Part shown: positions 56,335 to 64,000 of the stretch, piece by piece
Layout of the letters: the number at the start of each line of letters is the position of its first letter
Position numbering within the stretch: the first letter of the stretch is position 1
DNA from: Vibrio lentus
GTDB lineage: Bacteria > Pseudomonadota > Gammaproteobacteria > Enterobacterales > Vibrionaceae
NCBI RefSeq assembly: GCF_002875945.1
Contig: NZ_MCZK01000110.1
Coordinates: forward strand, 1 to 64,000
Direction: 5' to 3'
Length of the DNA stretch: 64,000 nt
Translations under genes and position numbers: made by a program
Notes under the pieces: model-generated
What the model was told of the DNA's origin: nothing
What the model saw: only the letters and a program-made list of their open reading frames with translations
The model's database searches: none

Positions 56335-56380
56335 AAGTTTTTTGGTTGCTTATATCAGGGATCGATCCCTATATCGCAGA

Positions 56381-57217
56381 TTATTGAAGCAGTGCTTCGA
56401 ACGTTAAGTGAACGTTCGCGCTTGCTTTGTCAGCCAGTGGGTTGTCAATCAACTCACCTTTGTAGTTCGCTTTCATTACGTAACGACCCGCTACGTCTGG
56501 AGTGAAGGTAATTTCACCGTTCTCATCGCTCACAACGTCAATCTGCTCTTGGTGGTTGCGGTAAAGTGTGCCTTCACGAGTGATTTCCGCTTTCACGTCT
56601 TTCTGGATTTCACCGTTGTAGAAGAACTGGAATGTCACAGGTTCACCTTCAATGATGTCTGAAGGATGCGTTATTGGCTTCATTTCAAGTAGCTTGCCTT
56701 CAATTTTGAAGACTGAATCCGATGGCTTGCCCACTGTGATGTAGCTTTCTGCACGAGTGAAGCTGATTTGTGTTACCACGTCACGCGACTTTTCAGGAAG
56801 AACAGAGTCACGCTCAGCTTTGTTTGCTTTGATCCATTTCACTGTGTCACGACGACCCGCTTTGTATTGCGTGTAGTAAGAAGGCTCATTGTTGATCGCA
56901 ACTTTGTGCGTACCTTCTTCTTCGAAGTAGAAATCAAAGATTGAACGACGTTTGCCGCGAATCACAAAGTTAGGACGCTCGCTGCGACCATCAGGCATGA
57001 TGACATGAGCATTTTCGCTGCCAGCTGGCTTATCAAAAACAAACGTACCGTGAGAAGCAGTCACGTCGAACGTTAGCCAGTCACCACCTTCTTTAGATAC
57101 GGTGAAGTGAGATGGCAAAATCCAACGTGGGTGAGCTTGTGCCGTTGTCGTCGCTGCTAGGCCGAATGCCATCACACCCGCTAGAGCAAGTGCTTTGATT
57201 TTTGTCTGTTTCATCAT
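56381..57217 (-). CDS. DUF4198 periplasmic protein
   Basis: Start ATG 57217 follows ATGGAATTGAAC. The product of about 278 residues has a signal peptide ending AQA-HPRWILPS; the mature N-terminus with His-Pro is typical of DUF4198. A beta-rich Ig-like architecture is seen (VTFQFFYNGEIQKDVKAEIT, ENGEITFTPDVAGRYVM). DUF4198 proteins are associated with metal uptake, mostly nickel or cobalt, and TonB systems, by family context. It lies 100 bp downstream of the DUF2271 gene. Confidence 0.85.
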   Translation of the reverse strand: MMKQTKIKALALAGVMAFGLAATTTAQAHPRWILPSHFTVSKEGGDWLTFDVTASHGTFVFDKPAGSENAHVIMPDGRSERPNFVIRGKRRSIFDFYFEEEGTHKVAINNEPSYYTQYKAGRRDTVKWIKANKAERDSVLPEKSRDVVTQISFTRAESYITVGKPSDSVFKIEGKLLEMKPITHPSDIIEGEPVTFQFFYNGEIQKDVKAEITREGTLYRNHQEQIDVVSDENGEITFTPDVAGRYVMKANYKGELIDNPLADKASANVHLTFEALLQ

Positions 57218-57317
57218 GTTCAATTCCATTATTTATAATTGTTAGCCGTGTCGCTCTATCTGAGCCTACGATGACGACTGTCTACTCTGTTCAGCTTGGT
57301 TTTACTGTTCGCACTTA

Positions 57318-57836
57318 CTATTTAGCGATGTAGTTCAGGGTGATTTCACCCGTCTCTTCTGTTGCTTTTAATTCGTAAGATGCGTTTGAATCTGTAAGTG
57401 ATACTTTTTGGCGAAGGTAGTTACGGCCACCGTGTTCGCGAACCACTTCGATATGAACCGTGTACTCGCCCTGTTCTAGAGTTTGGCCATCATCGCTCTT
57501 ACCATCCCAAACAAAACGGTATTGGCCAGCAGGGCGCGTTGCAGAGGTCACTGCATCAACCAATTCACGATCGTAACGTCCAACCTTTCTCCACCAACTA
57601 CGTAAATCTTTAAGCCATTCATCTTTACCGACCCAAAGCTCAATGGTTTTCACTGACTTTCGTTCGCTGTTCTCTACCCATACCGCCACATAAGGACGCG
57701 CGTACATAGAGGTATCGATCTTTGGAAGCTTAAAGTTCACATCAAGTTTTGCCGTATCAGGGATCGCTTGCGCCATACCTAGGCTTGGCAAAAGAGATAA
57801 AGCAAGAAGCGCCTTGCTCCAGTTCATTTTTTTCAT
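57318..57836 (-). CDS. DUF2271 periplasmic protein
   Basis: ATG 57836 is used (AAAAGG upstream). The 172-residue product has a signal peptide (to GMAQA) and the DUF2271 pattern PYVAVWVENSERKSVKTIEL, LRSWWRKVGRYDRELVDAVT, ATRPAGQYRFVWDGKSDDG and YTVHIEVVREHGGRNY. DUF2271 often occurs with PepSY membrane proteins and flavin-transferring ApbE in extracytoplasmic electron transfer. No ApbE or FMN-binding gene is in the window. Confidence 0.87.
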   Translation of the reverse strand: MKKMNWSKALLALSLLPSLGMAQAIPDTAKLDVNFKLPKIDTSMYARPYVAVWVENSERKSVKTIELWVGKDEWLKDLRSWWRKVGRYDRELVDAVTSATRPAGQYRFVWDGKSDDGQTLEQGEYTVHIEVVREHGGRNYLRQKVSLTDSNASYELKATEETGEITLNYIAK

Positions 57837-57933
57837 GTTTAACAACCTTTTAAATCCGTTTAACCTTTAGTTCGTTCTTCAAGCTGATTCACTAAACTGA
57901 CTCATCAGCCTAATTCATCAAGCTAACGAGGGG

Positions 57934-58563
57934 TTAAGGCACGGCGACAAAATAGATAGCAAGTGAGATTGCAGACCCAAACACCGTCCATTTAATTGAG
58001 GTATTGAGCGTTTTTTTCTTAGGTAACAGTAAGCACACGCCAGTAAGTACAAAGAAGATCATCAGTAGCGCAGTGATATCGATGAACCATTTCCAAGCTT
58101 CACCGCTATTGCGCCCTTTGTGTAAGTCGTTCAAAAGTGCGATAACGCCGTAATTAGTGGTTTCGACTTCCACCATTTCAGACGTCACGTCAACGAATAC
58201 AGAGGCATTGTAGCCTGGTCCTTTGAAGTCCATAGACACTTCGCCGATGAGCAACTCACCGTCTTCAATCTCTGCGTAGATATCTAAACCTGAAGGAACG
58301 CCCGATAGGTTGGCTTCTTCAAACAGAAACGTTTCAAAGGCCGTTTCATCGGCTTTTAATCGCCCGTCTTGGATTGAAAATAAACTTGTAGGAAGCGTTA
58401 ACGTAGACCGTTGGATATTGGGTTGGGTTGATTCAAATAACTCAGGTCGATTAAGGGTGATACCTGTCACTGAGAAGAAAAGAACAACGAACAGAAGCGC
58501 CATTGAAATATAAACATGAAGTCGACGAGCCCATGATTGAACCGCCCTACTTTTTAACGACAT
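57934..58563 (-). CDS. PepSY-associated membrane protein, first gene of the metal operon
   Basis: ATG 58563 starts a 209-residue protein with three to four helices: WARRLHVYISMALLFVVLFF, WKWFIDITALLMIFFVLTGVCLLL and a final helix. His in RRLHVYIS and NDLHKGRN are conserved positions that can hold haem in PepSY-TM reductase-like proteins. It may pass electrons across the membrane, for example to reduce a metal or its chelate. That role is inferred. A Fur-like box lies about 40 bp upstream. Confidence 0.8.
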   Translation of the reverse strand: MSLKSRAVQSWARRLHVYISMALLFVVLFFSVTGITLNRPELFESTQPNIQRSTLTLPTSLFSIQDGRLKADETAFETFLFEEANLSGVPSGLDIYAEIEDGELLIGEVSMDFKGPGYNASVFVDVTSEMVEVETTNYGVIALLNDLHKGRNSGEAWKWFIDITALLMIFFVLTGVCLLLPKKKTLNTSIKWTVFGSAISLAIYFVAVP

Positions 58564-58603
58564 ACAAACCAATACCTATAAATTTTATGGCGACAATTTA
58601 GTT

Positions 58604-58622
58604 GATAATCATTCGTATTGGC
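58604..58622. promoter_or_regulatory. Candidate Fur box upstream of the PepSY/metal operon
   Basis: GATAATCATTCGTATTGGC matches 12 of 19 positions of the consensus GATAATGATAATCATTATC, with a perfect left hexamer. It lies 41-59 bp upstream of the PepSY gene start, suited to repression by Fur. Iron control of the operon is inferred. 58623-58906 holds no gene. Confidence 0.5.
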
Positions 58623-58906
58623 ATTCAATTTACATTGTTTACGTTTGCCGAGCAGCGTAAGGAAATTTACATAACATTACATGGGAAGCAATCGAACTGT
58701 TTGCATATTCTTGCTAACTTGTATTAGAGGCAATTGATAAGTTGTATTTGAGCTAACTGATAACAAGCTCAAGCCTCAAAAAATCTCAATCTCAACATGC
58801 TTAATTGAGATGGGTTTAAGGTAACAGTCGTAGCTTTAAGGATAGAAAGTTGGGACTATTTGATCACTGGTTTGATGATAGCTAATTAAGCTTAAAAGGA
58901 TTTGAA

Positions 58907-59227
58907 ATGCGTATTATTGTTTTGGCTTTTGCTGCGCTAGCAACAGCGTGCAGTAGCCAGATGGCCAGCACGGAAGAACATATCCAGAAGTATATCGGTT
59001 CAGATATAACCGATGTGCAAGAGCGCTATCTAACCGAACGCTCACGCCCTGTTAGTTTTTGGGCATCTCGAAACTATGCCTGGGCTGAAACGAAGAAATC
59101 ATTAGATAATGGTTATACTCTGCATGCCTTTAAGAACCCTTATCGCGACTGCACCATTAACTGGATCGCTGACACCAACGGTGTGATTCAAAGTGCTACG
59201 CCAAGTGGGACGATGTGCGATCCATAA
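58907..59227 (+). CDS. Small lipoprotein, conserved hypothetical
   Basis: This 106-residue protein has a lipoprotein signal with lipobox ATAC (Cys15). The mature domain has IGSDITDVQERYLTERSRP and ends CTINWIADTNGVIQSATPSG; two further Cys may form a disulfide. The layout (helix, then strands) recalls SmpA/OmlA-type small lipoproteins. It is divergent from the PepSY gene and convergent with the TonB operon. Function unknown. Confidence 0.7.
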   Translation: MRIIVLAFAALATACSSQMASTEEHIQKYIGSDITDVQERYLTERSRPVSFWASRNYAWAETKKSLDNGYTLHAFKNPYRDCTINWIADTNGVIQSATPSGTMCDP

Positions 59228-59302
59228 TCGATCAATCCGACGAGTAAAACTAGACCAACTCAAGCCGACTGAATTATGAGATAAGTTACGAGACAAAATT
59301 AA

Positions 59303-59340
59303 AAAAGGGTGTCATTTGAACGATCAAATGACACCCTTTT
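59303..59340. terminator. Bidirectional terminator at the end of the TonB operon
   Basis: A perfect 17-bp stem, AAAAGGGTGTCATTTGA (59303-59319) and its complement (59324-59340) with loop ACGA, lies between two convergent genes. Confidence 0.92.
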
Positions 59341-59401
59341 ACTGTTTTACTGTTTTACTGCTTTCTTTTGTTACTTATCTTCTGTTTCTGGCTATCAGCC
59401 G

Positions 59402-60580
59402 TTAGACGTTTCCGTTATCGCTGACTGTTCGCAGCTGAGTCAGATACTTAATCCAACCTTTTGCTTCAGAAGAGGGTTCAATGTTGTTCGCACGCTTAGC
59501 TTGAGCAAGGGCGTTGTCTAAGTTCTTTAACTTATACCATGAACGCACTTTTGCTAATGCAACGTCAGCCTGTTTGTTTTTGTCTTTCACTTTGTCTAAA
59601 ACAACAAGCGCTCGGTCGTAGTAACCTTGCTGAACCAATAGTTGAGCCACATTCCAATGATATTGAGTGTCTTTTTTAGACGCTAACGTCCACACTTCAA
59701 TCGCATTGTCCCACTCTTTCGCTAGCTGCCAGTAGGTTGCTTGCTCTGCTAAAAGTTGAACGTCGCTGCTCGCATCATCTAGCTTGCTAATTTCTTGTGC
59801 TGCGCGTTCTGGAATGCCGCGTTTCACGTAAAGCTGTGCTAACAAGCGTCGATCTGAGTTTTTCAGCTCAACACCTTGTAGATCAGCCAGCGCTAACGTG
59901 TTCAATGCATCGCGGTTACGTTCTAGTCTTAACTGAATACCCACAAGTTGACGCCACCAGTTGTCTTTTTCTGGTTGCAGTTCGATAAGGCTTTCCAGTG
60001 TTGGAATAGATTGCTTCCACTGCTTTAACTGTAGTTGTGCACCCAGTTTTAGCGATAGAGGAGACAACTCTGGTTTTGAATTAAACTTGTCATGATTACC
60101 AATGGCTACTAGTACTTTCGACCAGTTTTCAATTTGGTATTCAGCTTGTGCAATTCGCATCCAAAGCGTGTCTTTCTTTTCTGTTTCTGGCGCAGATTTT
60201 ACTAACTCATAATAGTGCGGAAGCGCATTTTTAAATTGCTGATCGTTTAGTAATAAATCAGCAAGCATGCGTTTCGTTATCCAAGCCTGTTCATCAACCA
60301 GTAAATTACTGTCGACCGCATAAGTAAGCTGCTTAATTGCCGTGTCGGTTTTACCATCTTGCCAGTAAAACACGCCAAGCATGCGCGCTACGTACGCTTT
60401 ATCGTAGCCTTTCGAAAGCTCCAAGCCTGCAAGCACATCAATCGCCTGTTTAACCTGTTCATCTTGAGCAAGCTTATGCGCCTTTTGAACACGAATAGCA
60501 GTATATTGAGTTAGCTCTTTTGCTTGTGTTGTAAGGGGCATTAACAACAAGCCCACTAATATCCATATCTGTTTCATCAT
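59402..60580 (-). CDS. TPR protein of the TonB-TtpC operon
   Basis: This 392-residue secreted protein has a signal peptide (1-20, LTTQA-KEL) and about nine TPR-like helical pairs, such as QAIDVLAGLELSKGYDKAYV, WITKRMLADLLLNDQQFKNA and YYDRALVVLDKVKDK. In vibrios this gene type accompanies ttpC-exbBD-tonB and is needed for the function of some such systems. It may bridge TonB to the periplasmic side of receptors or the cell wall. It overlaps tonB by 4 bp (ATGA) and ends near the strong terminator. Confidence 0.85.
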   Translation of the reverse strand: MMKQIWILVGLLLMPLTTQAKELTQYTAIRVQKAHKLAQDEQVKQAIDVLAGLELSKGYDKAYVARMLGVFYWQDGKTDTAIKQLTYAVDSNLLVDEQAWITKRMLADLLLNDQQFKNALPHYYELVKSAPETEKKDTLWMRIAQAEYQIENWSKVLVAIGNHDKFNSKPELSPLSLKLGAQLQLKQWKQSIPTLESLIELQPEKDNWWRQLVGIQLRLERNRDALNTLALADLQGVELKNSDRRLLAQLYVKRGIPERAAQEISKLDDASSDVQLLAEQATYWQLAKEWDNAIEVWTLASKKDTQYHWNVAQLLVQQGYYDRALVVLDKVKDKNKQADVALAKVRSWYKLKNLDNALAQAKRANNIEPSSEAKGWIKYLTQLRTVSDNGNV

Positions 60581-61197
60581 TTTGCCAACTTAAACTCTAG
60601 TTTCACGGTTTGACCAACCTGAGCTATCGCTTTTCCATCGACGACTTTAGGTTGATATTTCCATTTTTTAAGTGCTCTCATCGCTTCACGTTCAAACATA
60701 CGACGTGGGTTCGCGTCAGTGACTTGAATATCAATTGGGCGTCCCGTTTCATCGATGGTAAAAGACATAATCACATGGCCTTCAGCACCACGCTTAAGCG
60801 CTTTTGCTGGGTAACGAGGTTCAACTCGATACAAAGGCATTGCCTGTTGGTTCGACCCAAAATCAGAAAATGTCGGCGCGTTAATCGCTAGGCCATCAAC
60901 CGATGTATTCAAATCCAATGAAGGCAGTGAAGACATCGAGTTCAGAGGCGTGACTTCAGCTTGTGACTGAGATGTTTGCGCTTCTGGTGGCGGCTCTGGC
61001 ATTTCTGGCTGTTCAGGAACTGCACGTTGTCTTCTCTGGACTTCTTGTTCAGCTTCAACCATTACCATGTTGAAACTTAACGTCTCACTGTTGTCTGGTG
61101 AACGTTGGTGGCCATTATCAACCATCCAAGCCATGAAAGAAAACAGCGCTAAACCCAATGCACCCGCTAATGGTAAAGCAAGAAATAGGCGAATCAT
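60577..61197 (-). CDS. tonB: TonB energy transducer (TonB2/TonB3 type)
   Basis: This 206-residue protein has an N-terminal membrane helix (about 6-26), a Pro/Glu/Gln-rich spacer (about 55-100, QPEMPEPPPEAQ), and the TonB C-terminal domain with RVEPRYPAKALKRGAEGHV and MRALKKWKYQP. It transmits proton-motive energy from ExbBD to TonB-dependent receptors. Clusters with ttpC are TonB2 or TonB3 types in vibrios; the chromosome II setting favours TonB3, but this is inference. Confidence 0.92.
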   Translation of the reverse strand: MIRLFLALPLAGALGLALFSFMAWMVDNGHQRSPDNSETLSFNMVMVEAEQEVQRRQRAVPEQPEMPEPPPEAQTSQSQAEVTPLNSMSSLPSLDLNTSVDGLAINAPTFSDFGSNQQAMPLYRVEPRYPAKALKRGAEGHVIMSFTIDETGRPIDIQVTDANPRRMFEREAMRALKKWKYQPKVVDGKAIAQVGQTVKLEFKLAK

Positions 61198-61216
61198 TTA
61201 TGAAGATCCTCCAAGA

Positions 61217-61621
61217 TCATCGCTTTTCAGCAGCAAGCGCAATGTTTTTAACACCCGCACCTTTAGCGGCGTCCATCACTTTAACAACGGTACCGTTGTA
61301 AGCGTGTTCATCCGCTTGAATGACCAAAGAAGCATCAGGTTGTTCTAGCAATAAATGCTCTAACGTCGCTTGAACACGTTCAACATCAACGACACGTTTA
61401 TCGATGAAGATGTCATTCGCAGACGTAATCGCGACAAAGATGCCTGCATCTTTTTGGCTTACTACGTTAGAAGCTTGTGGGCGATTGACTTCCACCCCTG
61501 ATTCACGAACAAATGAACTGGTCACAATAAAGAAAATAAGCATGATAAATACAATATCAAGCATCGAAGTAAGGTCTATTTGAGCCTCTTCGTTTTTAGA
61601 ATGACGTCGACCGAGTCTCAT
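61217..61621 (-). CDS. exbD: ExbD-family biopolymer transport protein
   Basis: This 134-residue protein has one membrane helix (about 17-37), preceded by the proton-channel Asp in QIDLTSMLDIVFI, and a periplasmic domain ending VKNIALAAEKR. With ExbB it forms the proton channel that drives TonB. Its start overlaps the ExbB stop by 4 bp. The gap to tonB is 19 bp. Confidence 0.95.
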   Translation of the reverse strand: MRLGRRHSKNEEAQIDLTSMLDIVFIMLIFFIVTSSFVRESGVEVNRPQASNVVSQKDAGIFVAITSANDIFIDKRVVDVERVQATLEHLLLEQPDASLVIQADEHAYNGTVVKVMDAAKGAGVKNIALAAEKR

Positions 61622-62178
61622 CGTTGACTCCTTAAAGATTTTTCTAATTTCAATTCTAAGCGGTTACACACTTTCGCTAAGCGTGCATGAACGAACATGC
61701 CCGCTAAAGCAGCAACCATACCTGCCATTGTTGGCAGCGTTGCTAACGAGATACCTGAAGCCATCAATTTAGGGTCACTGCTTCCTTGCGTCGCCATGAC
61801 ATCAAAAACAGAGATCATACCGGTTACGGTGCCTAACAAGCCCAACATCGGACAAATAGCGACTAACAGCTTAATAAAATTCAAGTTTTGATTAAGTAAG
61901 ATACTCGCTTGACCTAACCAACCTTCACGAATGGCTTTAGCATGCCAAGAAGAGTGATCTTCTCTTTCATGCCACTTTGCAATCCAAGCTTGGCGTTGCT
62001 TTGGAAAGTAAAACGCAAGATAAAGCACGCGTTCTACCACAAGCACCCAATACACTAGGACAACAGCCGCTAGCCACCACAGGACGAAACCGCCCTGCTC
62101 CATAAAGCTTGATAAAGACAGCAGCCAGTCACTCGTTAACCAACTCGCTGGTAATAGAGAACCCGACAAAATATCCAT
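61618..62178 (-). CDS. exbB: ExbB-family (MotA/TolQ/ExbB) protein
   Basis: This 186-residue inner-membrane protein has three helices, with FVLWWLAAVVLVYWVLVVER near the N-terminus and ICPMLGLLGTVTGMISVFDV with LPTMAGMVAALAGMFVHARL at the C-terminus. It partners ExbD. It starts at the overlapping TAATG after ttpC. This is the shorter of two ExbB-family proteins in the operon. Confidence 0.95.
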   Translation of the reverse strand: MDILSGSLLPASWLTSDWLLSLSSFMEQGGFVLWWLAAVVLVYWVLVVERVLYLAFYFPKQRQAWIAKWHEREDHSSWHAKAIREGWLGQASILLNQNLNFIKLLVAICPMLGLLGTVTGMISVFDVMATQGSSDPKLMASGISLATLPTMAGMVAALAGMFVHARLAKVCNRLELKLEKSLRSQR

Positions 62179-63554
62179 TAAGCAGCAGTCCCAACTGGTG
62201 AAACAACAGCTTTTGATTCAACTGTCTTTTCTGCCTGTTCAGCAACAAGACCAATGCCCTGCTTCTCAAGAATATTGCGAATGTTCTCTGACTGAGTGCT
62301 AAGAATGTTATGTGCTAATAGCAGTGGCATTGCTGCAACCAGGCCAAGTACCGTTGTTACAAGCGCCATCGAAATACCACCAGCCATGACTTTAGGATCG
62401 CCATTACCAAACTGTGTGATCACTTGGAATGTTTCGATCATGCCGGTTACGGTACCCAATAAGCCAAGCATTGGTGCAAGTGCTGCTAGAAGTTTGAGCA
62501 TCGATAAACCTTTCTCTAAGTGAGTCTGTTCATCAACAACCGCTTCTAAAAGACGTAGCTCTAGTGCTTCAACCGTTTGGTTTTGCTCTTTGTTGTACAC
62601 CGCAAGAACACGACCTAGAGGGTTGTCGCCCGCTTGTTCAGGGTTCTTAAGTTGCGCACGAATTTTCTGGCGTGCGATAGCAAGAGAAATACCACGAACC
62701 AATGCGATGATTAAGCCAATAGCCAGCAAACCAAGAATCACTTTACCAACGACACCACCGGCTTGAAGGCGATCAGTTAGGCTTGGTTCCAAAGCTAATT
62801 GCTCTAGCATGAATCCACGTGAGGGATCGACGACAACATTAGATACTTCGCCATCCACAAGTGAAGAAAGCGATGCCAACGTTGGGCCATTTGATGGTTG
62901 CTTCAAGTAAACAATCGCATCTTGATGCTTCGAATCCCACCATACGTAACCTGGTTCTGCAACCAAACCAATAGAACCTAAGCGATAAACTTCAGCACTT
63001 TCAGTGATTCCCTCATCATTAACAAGAGAGACGGTCGATTTACTTATCTCTGAACTCGCTTGGATTTGCTCCATCATGCTTAGCCAAAGGCCTGTTAATT
63101 GTGGCATCGATGGCAATGATTTAGCGTCTACAATGTCATAAACAGTTTCGGTATAAGCAGCACGATCGACATTAGTGACGGTGTCAGATAATTCATGATC
63201 GAGATCTTTCGCATTTTGTCTAACAACACCAAACAACTCACCTAAGCTGCCTGTCTCTAAGCGCAATTTTTCTTCTAAACGAGCCAGTTTATTTTCGTTA
63301 TCACTAAAGGTTTGAGTAAGAACGTCTGTCGCGTTTTGAACCGATGTACGTTTCGCTTCAAGCTGTGCTTTGATCGCTTTGAGTTCTTGTTCTGTCTTTT
63401 TGAAATCCGCTTCACGGACAACATTATGAGAAGCTTGAGTACGATTCTCTGATTTTGCTTTATTAACTAACTGAGCAGTCGTATCAGAAGCAGAGAAAGC
63501 AGAAAATGAAATTGAAGTAATACAAAGCAATGCTGCTAATGGCTTTAAGTTCAT
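62178..63554 (-). CDS. ttpC: TtpC, ExbB-like protein with large periplasmic domain
   Basis: This 458-residue protein has a signal peptide (1-22, SFSAFSA), a periplasmic coiled-coil region (about 45-110), a beta-rich part and then an ExbB-like membrane core (helices near 270-295, 355-385 and 400-425, with LAPMLGLLGTVTGMIETFQV). TtpC is essential for TonB2-type systems in Vibrio anguillarum and others. It is thought to help TonB act in the marine environment. It is coupled to the DUF3450 gene by a 1-bp overlap. Confidence 0.92.
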   Translation of the reverse strand: MNLKPLAALLCITSISFSAFSASDTTAQLVNKAKSENRTQASHNVVREADFKKTEQELKAIKAQLEAKRTSVQNATDVLTQTFSDNENKLARLEEKLRLETGSLGELFGVVRQNAKDLDHELSDTVTNVDRAAYTETVYDIVDAKSLPSMPQLTGLWLSMMEQIQASSEISKSTVSLVNDEGITESAEVYRLGSIGLVAEPGYVWWDSKHQDAIVYLKQPSNGPTLASLSSLVDGEVSNVVVDPSRGFMLEQLALEPSLTDRLQAGGVVGKVILGLLAIGLIIALVRGISLAIARQKIRAQLKNPEQAGDNPLGRVLAVYNKEQNQTVEALELRLLEAVVDEQTHLEKGLSMLKLLAALAPMLGLLGTVTGMIETFQVITQFGNGDPKVMAGGISMALVTTVLGLVAAMPLLLAHNILSTQSENIRNILEKQGIGLVAEQAEKTVESKAVVSPVGTAA

Positions 63555-64000
63555 TACTTAACCTCCGCAACAGTTAAAGAAACAGGTAAAGTAATCAAAC
63601 TAGGTGACGCTTGCTTGTTAGCAATATCGAAGGCTTTATCAAGCTCAGATTTCATCGAAGAATCAAGTTCTTGCCATTGCGAACTGTTTTGGTCCCAAGA
63701 CCAATATTGAGTGCCGTTTAAGTTACGTGCGACCAGTGAAATACGTCCAAGGTGTAAAACATCAACTTCAAGTACTTTGTCTTTACTTATCTCAACACGG
63801 CTAGCGTAAGAACTGAGCTTAATACCGTAATCCACTTCAATTTGATACGCCTCTAGAATTCGGCGATATTTTTCAGCGTCACTGACATCAGCGCGCGTCA
63901 TTGTCGCTCTTAACTTTTCTACGCGATTCAGGCGACTCTGTCTTTTAAATGGAAGATCGTTTTCAATGGTTGCTTGAAGGCCGTCGATCATTTTGTACAT
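63554..64000 (-). CDS. DUF3450 periplasmic protein, partial
   Basis: The last 148 codons are in the window and the gene runs off the right edge. The ATG exactly at 64000 is probably internal, because DUF3450 proteins are about 250 residues with a signal peptide and a long N-terminal coiled coil. The seen part has RRILEAYQIEVDYGIKLSSY and LHLGRISLVARNLNGTQYWS. It heads the TonB/TtpC operon in vibrios. Function unknown; it may scaffold the complex. Confidence 0.85.
   Translation of the reverse strand: MYKMIDGLQATIENDLPFKRQSRLNRVEKLRATMTRADVSDAEKYRRILEAYQIEVDYGIKLSSYASRVEISKDKVLEVDVLHLGRISLVARNLNGTQYWSWDQNSSQWQELDSSMKSELDKAFDIANKQASPSLITLPVSLTVAEVK

Overview
The window looks like the secondary chromosome of a marine Vibrio, probably near the V. 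splendidus clade. This is inferred from gene content and moderate GC, not from a database search. The combination of a vxrABCDE operon, pntAB, nrdDG, fabH2 next to trxC, modABC, a TonB system with TtpC, and DUF3069 and DUF2986 genes is typical of Vibrio chromosome II. I saw no rRNA, tRNA, CRISPR array or intact prophage.

Layout. 1-4000 is a decayed accessory stretch: an ISNCY-like transposase carrying a deletion, a small outer-membrane barrel, an orphan LexA-type palindrome, a diguanylate cyclase pseudogene, and about 0.8 kb with no convincing gene. 4007-8375 (minus) is the five-gene vxr envelope-stress operon, followed by pntAB (8664-11601). 11901-16425 is rich in c-di-GMP genes: a HlyU-family protein, a ComFB-domain protein, a membrane GGDEF enzyme, a solitary autotransporter-type barrel and a REC-GGDEF response regulator. 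16557-28905 is mostly core: a DUF3069 protein, modABC and cobQ, a YgiW-like OB-fold protein, a small barrel, a chemoreceptor, the ABC-F protein YbiT, a lipoprotein with a retropepsin-like motif and an aromatic/aspartate aminotransferase. 29117-31471 is a divergent AraC/MATE pair. A second, paralogous pair lies at 48006-50347.

31586-34350 is nrdDG. Its promoter region contains two NrdR boxes 31 bp apart and an exact FNR box. 34654-43676 holds a secreted EEP nuclease, a split YeeE pair, a glycosyltransferase, a GNAT, FabH2, TrxC (with WCNPC in place of WCGPC), and a GMC oxidoreductase/acyl-CoA ligase pair with a divergent AraC regulator. At 45204-45473 lies a structured, protein-less element with 32-bp inverted ends, upstream of a YcaD-like MFS gene. 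Two tandem stand-alone winged-helix genes follow (46978-47818).

50452-64000 ends with a NO/N2O-linked YgbA gene, a GNAT and a DUF2986 gene, and then the most interesting block. A Fur-like box precedes a minus-strand set: PepSY-TM, DUF2271, DUF4198, a small periplasmic protein, DUF6162, a ZnuA-type binding protein, ATPase, permease and a degenerate ZnuA-like protein. Beside it is a complete TtpC-ExbB-ExbD-TonB-TPR energy-transduction operon. Together they look like a poorly described metal-acquisition system in which membrane electron transfer, periplasmic capture and TonB energy may be coupled.
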